A DNA stretch of 64,000 nucleotides from Mesonia oceanica (GTDB lineage Bacteria > Bacteroidota > Bacteroidia > Flavobacteriales > Flavobacteriaceae), in the NCBI RefSeq assembly GCF_902499555.1, contig NZ_CABVMM010000009.1:29178-93177 (forward strand). Direction: 5' to 3'. This document shows, piece after piece, positions 58,844-64,000 of this stretch. The translations under genes were made by a program, and so were the position numbers. Within the stretch, counting starts at the first letter, position 1; every line of letters begins with the position of its first letter. Under the pieces are notes generated by a model, which saw only the letters and a program-made list of their open reading frames with translations, made no database searches and had not been told where the DNA came from.

Positions 58844-59925
58844 TAGCCTGTAATTCTTTTTACTAATTCTTTTTTCGCTTGTTCGTCATCCCCGCAAAGC
58901 CATTTAATCACGTTGTTTTCCCAAATATCATCATATTGTTCTGCGGTAATGATATCCCGTTCTTTAGCTAGGTCTAAGATTTTTCCGGGATAAGAAGATT
59001 GCGGTGCGCTTTCCATTTCTCCTAAGGGATAAGGATCATCCAATCCCATAATGATTTGTTTCGGCTTTTGGTTTTCAACCAATAACTTTAACGAACCTGT
59101 ATCGTGAACCAAGGTGTCAAAAAAGATATTCTTGTGTCCTACCGATTTTCTAGGATGTACTTTCCCTTCAAATAAATCGGGACGGCCATCAAAGCCTTGT
59201 ATTCTTCGACCTAAATTAATTTGCGCTAATTGTCCACCGTGTGCAAAACAAACTCGCATATTGGGATATTTGTCAGGATAACCGTTCAGCGTTAAAAAAT
59301 GATACGCATCCGCGCACTGCGCTAACATCCAAATTAAATGAAAACGCCAAGATGTGTTTTCTAGTTTTATAAATTTTTCTCCATCATACGGATGAATTTC
59401 AACCGCAAGATTATACTTGCTTGCCATTTCAAAAATCGGCTCATTTTCTTCATCAAAAATACAGCGCCAAGTGCCGATGCTATCCATATAATGCGTAGGT
59501 AAGCATAACAATCGCATTCCTAATTCTTCCACACAACGCTCAATTTCCCACAACGCACCACGAACAAAACCGGGATGAACCACAAAACCACAAGTGAATT
59601 TGGTAGGATGGTCGTGTTGCACACGAGCATTAAAATCGTTTTGAAACCGCAATGCCTGCTTCATTTCTTCTACTCGCAAACCATTTCCGTAAAGCTGGGA
59701 AAGGTTTAACACTACGGCATGATCAATTTTAAAACGTTCCATCCATTCTAATTTTTCTTTTAAGAAAAAGCTAGAATCAGTCACTGGTCGGCGCCAATTT
59801 TTTTGTAGCATGTATTTACGCTCCTCATCTACCCAGAAAATCTCTTTATCTTTCATAAACTGTGGAATTTCTTCTGGATAAGGCAGTAAATGAGAATGTC
59901 CGTTAATACGTAATTTTTTTGTCAT
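58843..59925 (-). CDS. 2-amino-3-carboxymuconate-6-semialdehyde decarboxylase (amidohydrolase family)
   Basis: 360 residues. Metal-dependent TIM barrel decarboxylase of the ACMSD group: N-terminal H-x-H in RINGHSHLLPYPEEIP (H10, H12), HPGFVRGALWEI, HYMDSIGTWR, EIHPYDGEKF (about 176-185), CFAHGGQLAQINLGRRI and IMGLDDPYPLG with the final Asp. Decarboxylates 2-amino-3-carboxymuconate 6-semialdehyde to 2-aminomuconate semialdehyde in the kynurenine route. Neighbours supply the next steps. Shares one base with the O-methyltransferase. Cytoplasmic. Call good from motifs plus context. Confidence 0.88.
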   Translation of the reverse strand: MTKKLRINGHSHLLPYPEEIPQFMKDKEIFWVDEERKYMLQKNWRRPVTDSSFFLKEKLEWMERFKIDHAVVLNLSQLYGNGLRVEEMKQALRFQNDFNARVQHDHPTKFTCGFVVHPGFVRGALWEIERCVEELGMRLLCLPTHYMDSIGTWRCIFDEENEPIFEMASKYNLAVEIHPYDGEKFIKLENTSWRFHLIWMLAQCADAYHFLTLNGYPDKYPNMRVCFAHGGQLAQINLGRRIQGFDGRPDLFEGKVHPRKSVGHKNIFFDTLVHDTGSLKLLVENQKPKQIIMGLDDPYPLGEMESAPQSSYPGKILDLAKERDIITAEQYDDIWENNVIKWLCGDDEQAKKELVKRITG

Positions 59926-59952
59926 GGTTGAGTTTGTTGTTGGTTATTGGCG

Positions 59953-59992
59953 TGTTTTGAGATTTTATTTTGGTAAAAATAAAATCTCAAAA
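59953..59992. repeat. Long perfect hairpin in the intergenic element
   Basis: GTTTTGAGATTTTATTTT (59953-59970) is exactly complementary to 59975-59992, with a GGTA loop: 18-bp stem. No long T-run follows on either strand, so it is not a plain terminator. It is the left part of the larger intergenic element continuing to 60090. Confidence 0.75.
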
Positions 59993-60010
59993 CCGGGCTA
60001 TTCGCTATAT

Positions 60011-60090
60011 CTTTTTTAGGAGTCACTTCGAGCGGAGTCGAGAAGTTTTTACACCTAAAAAAGGATGCCGCTGCTATCCCTCACGCGAGC
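60011..60090. repeat. Inverted-repeat intergenic element, right part
   Basis: CTTTTTTAGG (60011-60020) is complementary to CCTAAAAAAG (60054-60063), enclosing an imperfect inner palindrome TCACTTCGAGCGG / AGTCGAGAAG. Flanks 59993-60009 and 60064-60082 (GGGCTATTCGCTATATC and GATGCCGCTGCTATCCC) are imperfect mirror images. The design resembles repeat cassettes that I recall from intergenic regions of Flavobacteriia; this cannot be verified here. Non-coding. Confidence 0.55.
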
Positions 60091-60094
60091 GAAA

Positions 60095-60880
60095 TTATAA
60101 ACTTTTTGTTCTTCCGCCGTCTACCGGAACGTTTATTCCGTTAATGTAACTTGCTGCTTCGCTGGCTAAAAAAGTAACCGCATTGGCCAGTTCTTCCGGT
60201 TGTCCAAATCGCTTTGCCGGAATGGCATTTTGCATTGCTTGCGTTACTTCTTCTTCTGTTTTTCCGGTTTTATGGGCTTTGTTTTTAATGATATCAGAGA
60301 GTCTTCCTGTTGCTGTTGCTCCAGGTAAAATATTGTTCACCGTAATGCCAAATTCACCTAATTCATTGGCCATGGTTTTACTCCAATTCGCTACCGCACC
60401 ACGAATGGTATTGGAAACTCCTAAACCATCTAAAGGTTGTTTTACCGAAGTTGAAATTACATTAATCACTCGGCCGTAACCGCGTTCCTTCATTCCGGGC
60501 AACAGTGCTTGAACCAGAATATGATTACAAATTAAATGCTGAGTGAAAGCCGCTTCAAATTCCTCAGTCTTAGCTTCTGAAATTTTACCACCCGGAGGTC
60601 CACCGGTATTATTCAGTAAAATATGGTAAGCTTTGGTTTGAGTTGCTTCTTCAACTTTTTCTTTTAAGGTTGACGGATTCGAAAAATCGGCTACCAAGTA
60701 AGTGTGATTTTGTCCTTGGTGATGATCTAATTCTTCGAGCACGGTTTTTAGTTTATCTTCGTTTCTAGCTACGAGCGTTACATTTACTCCTTCTGCAGCA
60801 AGTGCCAAAGCAGAAGCTTTCCCGATTCCTCCGGTCGCTCCGCATATCAAGGCATTTTTATTTTTTAAATTTAAATTCAT
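60095..60880 (-). CDS. SDR family protein lacking the YxxxK catalytic pair
   Basis: 261 residues. Rossmann SDR: ICGATGGIGKASALALA (nucleotide site, about 12-28), NNTGGPPGGK (in place of NNAG, about 92-101), GRVINVISTSVKQP (active Ser region) and VNNILPGATATGR. At the position of Tyr-x-x-x-Lys the sequence reads S-N-T-I-R (GLGVSNTIRGAV, about 155-166), so both catalytic residues are replaced. A subgroup of oxidoreductases with this SN-x-x-R pattern exists, so it may be active by another route or be a binding protein. Sits between ACMSD and the dehydrogenase; such an SDR recurs in these clusters (recollection). Confidence 0.82.
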   Translation of the reverse strand: MNLNLKNKNALICGATGGIGKASALALAAEGVNVTLVARNEDKLKTVLEELDHHQGQNHTYLVADFSNPSTLKEKVEEATQTKAYHILLNNTGGPPGGKISEAKTEEFEAAFTQHLICNHILVQALLPGMKERGYGRVINVISTSVKQPLDGLGVSNTIRGAVANWSKTMANELGEFGITVNNILPGATATGRLSDIIKNKAHKTGKTEEEVTQAMQNAIPAKRFGQPEELANAVTFLASEAASYINGINVPVDGGRTKSL

Positions 60881-60958
60881 AGATATATTTTCTATTCGTT
60901 TTTATTTTTTACAACTTAACTTCTAACTTCAAATTCGATTTCAGTTTCAACTTCATTT

Positions 60959-62407
60959 TCACCTCTTATACTGAATACACACATTTTTTGGTTCAGTAAA
61001 AAAGCGTAGGGCTTCGAAACCACCTTCGCGACCAACGCCACTGTCTTTTATGCCTCCAAACGGGGTGCGTAAATCCCGATTAAGCCAAGTATTGACCCAA
61101 ACAATTCCGGCTTCTAAATCATTGCTTAATCGCATAGCGCGATCTAAATTACTCGTCCAAACCGTAGCTGAAAGTCCGTAGCGCACATCGTTCGCCATAG
61201 CTAAAGCTTGCTCTTCTGTTTTAAACGGAATAATCGTGACCACCGGACCAAAAATCTCTTCTTGATTTAATTGGCAACGATTCGATTGAACTTCAATAAT
61301 TGTGGGTTCTAAATAGTAACCATGTTCGTGGTCTTTTACTTCAACTCGTTTTCCTCCGGTGAGAATTTTAGCCTCTTGCTGATTGGCGTTAGCAATATAT
61401 CCCAAGATTTTTTTCATATGGGTTTCAGAAACAACGGCTCCTAAGTCTGAAGAAGCTTCACTGGGAACACCCACTTTTAGCTTTTCTGTTTCAGCAATAA
61501 AATCGGCTTTGAACTTTTCGTAAATCGATTCTTCTACGAAAATCCTTGAGCCACATAAACAAATTTGTCCTTGATTGGCAAAGGATGATTTTACCGTAGT
61601 TTGGAGCATCTGTTCATAATCGCAGTCGGCAAAAATTAAATTCGGATTTTTACCGCCCAGTTCGAGTGATAGTTTTTTGAACATTGGAGCCGCTGTTCTT
61701 GCCAAATGTTCTCCGGTTTTGGTACCACCGGTAAAAGAGATCGCCTTAATTTGAGGATGCTCTACAATAGCTTGACCAACTTCATTTCCTAAACCGTGAA
61801 CAATATTTAAAACGCCTTTAGGTAAACCGGCCTCGATACAAATTTCACTAAGTAAATAAGCGGTCATCGGCGTGATTTCACTAGGTTTGGCAACCACGCA
61901 ATTTCCTGCAGCTAGGGCAGGGGCGATTTTCCAAGAAAAGAGGTAAAGCGGTAAATTCCATGGAGAAATGCAACCCACCACACCAATCGGTTTTCGAAGG
62001 GTGAAATTGATGGTGTTTTTTCCGACGCTTTCGTGCGATTCACTTCCAAATTGGGTAAGCGCATGCGCATAAAATTCAAAATTGCTAATAGCTCGTGGAA
62101 TATCAATATTTAAAGCTAGCGAAAGTGGCTTTCCGTTATCTTTAGATTCGGCTTTGGCAAAATCGACTAATTTTTGTTGAAGCAAATTAGCTATTTTTAA
62201 TAGAACTTTACTGCGTTCTTCTAAAGTCGTGTTGCTCCATTCCGGGAAAGCTTGTTTAGCTGCATCAAAAGCAAGTTCTACATCTTCTTGTTTGCTTCGG
62301 GGTATTTTGCTGTAGACTTCTCCCTTCGAGGGATCGTAATTATCGATCCATTCATCAGAAATAGGTGAAATGAATTCGCCGTTAATATAATTTTGTAATT
62401 GTTGCAT
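60959..62407 (-). CDS. 2-aminomuconate semialdehyde dehydrogenase (ALDH family)
   Basis: 482 residues from ATG 62407; the frame reaches a GTG at 62443, which I reject. Aldehyde-dehydrogenase fold: catalytic N151 in CISPWNLPLYLFSWK, K174 in VAKPSEIT, general base E249 in LSLELGGKNP, nucleophile C283 in NQGQICLCGSR. The GGTKTGEHLA segment binds NAD. It would oxidise 2-aminomuconate semialdehyde to 2-aminomuconate. Between SDR and, beyond a plus-strand gene, the RidA-type deaminase. Cytoplasmic. Substrate from context; betaine- or hydroxymuconic-type ALDH are alternatives. Confidence 0.87.
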   Translation of the reverse strand: MQQLQNYINGEFISPISDEWIDNYDPSKGEVYSKIPRSKQEDVELAFDAAKQAFPEWSNTTLEERSKVLLKIANLLQQKLVDFAKAESKDNGKPLSLALNIDIPRAISNFEFYAHALTQFGSESHESVGKNTINFTLRKPIGVVGCISPWNLPLYLFSWKIAPALAAGNCVVAKPSEITPMTAYLLSEICIEAGLPKGVLNIVHGLGNEVGQAIVEHPQIKAISFTGGTKTGEHLARTAAPMFKKLSLELGGKNPNLIFADCDYEQMLQTTVKSSFANQGQICLCGSRIFVEESIYEKFKADFIAETEKLKVGVPSEASSDLGAVVSETHMKKILGYIANANQQEAKILTGGKRVEVKDHEHGYYLEPTIIEVQSNRCQLNQEEIFGPVVTIIPFKTEEQALAMANDVRYGLSATVWTSNLDRAMRLSNDLEAGIVWVNTWLNRDLRTPFGGIKDSGVGREGGFEALRFFTEPKNVCIQYKR

Positions 62408-62498
62408 GGGTTGAAAAATTGTAGAATTCTTAGAAAATTCCACTCAAATATAACGCATGTTGAAAAATTGGCTAAATACTTTTATAAAAATTATTTGT

Positions 62499-62506
62499 TA
62501 TCTTTC
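62499..62506 (+). promoter_or_regulatory. Near-consensus box exactly 12 nt before the plus-strand membrane gene
   Basis: TATCTTTC, seven of eight defined positions fit TAnnTTTG (last base C, followed by G). Its first base is exactly 12 nt before the ATG at 62511, the same distance as in three exact cases in this window. Confidence 0.4.
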
Positions 62507-62510
62507 GTAG

Positions 62511-63008
62511 ATGCAAAGTTTGAGGCGAAATTTTTTCTATTGGATAAAAATAAATGTATTTGTTATTTTACTTATAACCATCATTACCCTATTATTAGTC
62601 TTCATTATTGACTTTTTTTTAATAGGGATTACATCCATTTATTTGTCAGTAAGCATATGTATTTTTCTTGTCGCATCTTTATTTTATATCAAGAAAAAGT
62701 TTAAAAGTTCAGTACTATTTTTAACAACCTGGATAAGTTTTTTAGCATTTACAGGGTCTATCTTATTACCTGTTATTTTAGAACCTCAAATGTGCAGTGG
62801 AGGTTTCTATACGGTACCTTATCGTATCTTAATAATAGTGGTCTTGGTGTTACTGATTTTGCTGTCTTTAGTTATTGGGTTTCAAAATAAATTGAGTTTT
62901 ATTATTGTAGGGTTATGCTCTTTTCTACATTTTTTATGTATCACTTATATTCTTCCTTTTAATTACGCTATGTATGTCGTGAACTTAATATGGAAGCAAT
63001 TTATATAG
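62511..63008 (+). CDS. Hypothetical membrane protein
   Basis: 165 residues; not recognised. About five hydrophobic segments (roughly 14-35, 36-58, 68-85, 104-125, 130-150) with a single Q-M-C-S-G-G motif in a loop around 91-97. Very low in charged residues apart from the first 12. It is on the plus strand, inside the minus-strand tryptophan-catabolite cluster, and separates the dehydrogenase from the deaminase. An acquired or displaced gene is possible. Real by its own box and length, but not certain. Confidence 0.5.
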   Translation: MQSLRRNFFYWIKINVFVILLITIITLLLVFIIDFFLIGITSIYLSVSICIFLVASLFYIKKKFKSSVLFLTTWISFLAFTGSILLPVILEPQMCSGGFYTVPYRILIIVVLVLLILLSLVIGFQNKLSFIIVGLCSFLHFLCITYILPFNYAMYVVNLIWKQFI

Positions 63009-63049
63009 TTAACAAACTACACAACATAAAGCTGAGAGTTTATCAAACT

Positions 63050-63478
63050 TTAATGCGTTGCGTATTGTTGTTTTTTATAAGCAATCACTTTTATTTCAAT
63101 TAATAAATGCGGGTGTGGTAATTGATGTACCGCTACAGTAGTTCGTGTTGGGCCGGTTTCGGGTTCGAAGAATTTTCCATAAGTTTCATTGTAACCGCCA
63201 AAATCGTTCATATTTACCAAAAACGTAGTTACATCGACTACATCTTTTAAAGAAGCGCCTTCTTCTTTAAGAATACTGTCGATATTCTCTAAAACGGCAG
63301 CAGTTTGTTTTTTGATATCTAGGTTAGTGGTGCCCATTTCATCTACCTCAACGCCTTCAAACGTATTGTCGGGCCTACGAGAACTTGTTCCTGAAACATA
63401 AATAAAATCACCTACGCGTTTTACGTGTGGATATTTTCCTCTGGGTGTTGCTTTTCCTTCAATTACTTTTCCTGACAT
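63050..63478 (-). CDS. RidA family 2-aminomuconate deaminase
   Basis: 142 residues from ATG 63478, the length of characterised aminomuconate deaminases; the frame runs on to 63547 with another ATG, giving a 165-residue form that I think is not used. [34 protein letters not shown] (split; about 9-42) is distinctive for the deaminase subgroup within Rid[20 protein letters not shown] and [19 protein letters not shown] complete the fold. It converts 2-aminomuconate to 4-oxalocrotonate plus ammonia. 100 bp upstream lies the next enzyme of the pathway. Confidence 0.88.
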   Translation of the reverse strand: MSGKVIEGKATPRGKYPHVKRVGDFIYVSGTSSRRPDNTFEGVEVDEMGTTNLDIKKQTAAVLENIDSILKEEGASLKDVVDVTTFLVNMNDFGGYNETYGKFFEPETGPTRTTVAVHQLPHPHLLIEIKVIAYKKQQYATH

Positions 63479-63579
63479 TTTTAGATTTTTAGCGGTTAGG
63501 GATGAGACTTGAGTATGATTTAAATCAATACTGGAAAAATTTAGCATTCCTCCTGAAATCTATCATCTCCTATCTTTTT

Positions 63580-64000
63580 TTATTTTGTTTTAAAACTTAC
63601 TTTTCCTAATTTTTCTATTTGTGCTTCAATAGATTGGTTTTCTGAAAAATGTACTGAAGCAGTTGCTGCACCGGCTAATACGATTTGTCCTTTTTTAATA
63701 ATGGTATCAGCTTTAGAAGCGAGTCGGCTTAGTTCTACCACCGATTGTAGCGGATTGGAAAGTATGGCATTGGTTTTTCCTTCTGCTAAGGTTTCGCGAT
63801 TTACTTTTAAATGAATTTGCAAATCGTTAATACTTGGTTTTAAATCAATCCAATCCCCCAGCACATAAGCAGAAGCAGAGCAATTATCGGCGACCATATC
63901 TTCTAAGGCAAATTTGAAATTTTCATAGCGACTGTCGACAATTTCAATGGCTGGAGCCATTTTGTCGATGTAATCGGTGATATTTTTTAATCCTACAGAT
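63580..64000 (-). CDS. 2-keto-4-pentenoate hydratase / 4-oxalocrotonate decarboxylase (C-terminal part, cut by the window end)
   Basis: The frame is open from 64000 leftward; about 139 residues of the usual 250-260 are visible. Family motifs: MAPAIEIVDSRYENFKF (with the metal-binding E-I-V-D-S-R, about a residue 14 from the window edge) and DNCSASAYVLGDW, then NPLQSVVELSRL. It would decarboxylate 4-oxalocrotonate or hydrate 2-oxopent-4-enoate, the next step after the RidA-type deaminase. N-terminus lies outside. Cytoplasmic. Confidence 0.85.
   Translation of the reverse strand, partial: SVGLKNITDYIDKMAPAIEIVDSRYENFKFALEDMVADNCSASAYVLGDWIDLKPSINDLQIHLKVNRETLAEGKTNAILSNPLQSVVELSRLASKADTIIKKGQIVLAGAATASVHFSENQSIEAQIEKLGKVSFKTK

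Noticed and set aside
62408..62443. GTG extension of the semialdehyde dehydrogenase
   Set aside because: An ATG 12 codons downstream gives the usual family length; the extension has no conserved residues.
63479..63547. ATG extension of the RidA-type deaminase
   Set aside because: The start at 63478 gives the 142-residue family length; the extra 23 residues resemble nothing, though both are ATG.
1..64000. CRISPR array, insertion sequence, prophage or integrase
   Set aside because: No regularly spaced direct repeats, no transposase or recombinase frames and no att-type repeats were seen.

Overview
The window is a low-GC stretch of a chromosome from a member of Bacteroidota, almost certainly family Flavobacteriaceae and probably marine. 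Pointers are: the short primary sigma factor without region 1.1; promoters of the Bacteroidota type (TAnnTTTG) in place of -10/-35 boxes; an RnfABC-free, complete Na+-translocating NADH:quinone oxidoreductase operon; type IX secretion accessory genes (porT, the DUF5103 plug protein); TamL; DUF3667 and DUF6702 proteins; menaquinone methyltransferase; and a YpdA-type thiol reductase. I see no insertion sequence, prophage, integrase or CRISPR array. Most of the window is ordinary core genome, densely packed, with many 1-4 bp gene overlaps.

Layout. 1-7.6 kb: end of a DoxX gene, a flavoprotein, alanine racemase + M20 hydrolase, MtfA-like protease facing a NYN/LOTUS protein, YpdA + Rpe, and a BLUF photoreceptor. 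7.8-20 kb: rpoD, proCBA (proline synthesis), rpsO-pnp, an unknown lipoprotein, fbaA-accD and the outer-membrane assembly lipoprotein TamL. 20-36 kb: an RNA methyltransferase, ubiE-porT, trkAH (K+ uptake), desaturase-aminotransferase-purT, a TrkA_C membrane protein, rsmG, pruA, an NRDE protein, and the plug-DUF3667-apaG cluster. 35.9-43.3 kb: nqrABCDEF, a small conserved orphan and apbE, which attaches FMN to NqrB and NqrC. 43.3-48 kb: a six-gene operon led by gpmI. 48-52 kb: clpP-GNAT-GNAT-M15 operon, one tRNA-Gly, pepE-glsA. 52-57.3 kb: three tandem paralogous secreted CarboxypepD_reg-like proteins, a DUF6702 protein and an M1 aminopeptidase. 57.3-58.2 kb: tatA and a PAP2 phosphatase. 58.2-64 kb: the lower 3-hydroxyanthranilate (kynurenine) branch of tryptophan catabolism, cut by the window end.

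Genes that work together: NqrA-F with ApbE (sodium-motive respiration, flavinylation); TrkA/TrkH; ProC/B/A in synthesis versus PruA in breakdown of proline; ACMSD, aminomuconate semialdehyde dehydrogenase, the RidA-type deaminase and the hydratase/decarboxylase as consecutive steps; PorT and the plug protein in type IX secretion; TatA with the M15 peptidase that carries a twin-arginine leader.

The points most worth a second look are: a group of genes whose TAnnTTTG box starts exactly 12 nt before the ATG (predicted leaderless mRNAs); the three-paralog/DUF6702/M1 cluster; the orphan between nqrF and apbE; a NUMOD4/HNH-like protein kept inside a housekeeping operon; an AccD without its zinc-ribbon cysteines; an SDR lacking the YxxxK pair; and dispersed intergenic repeats. 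No wholly new defence or mobile system was evident.
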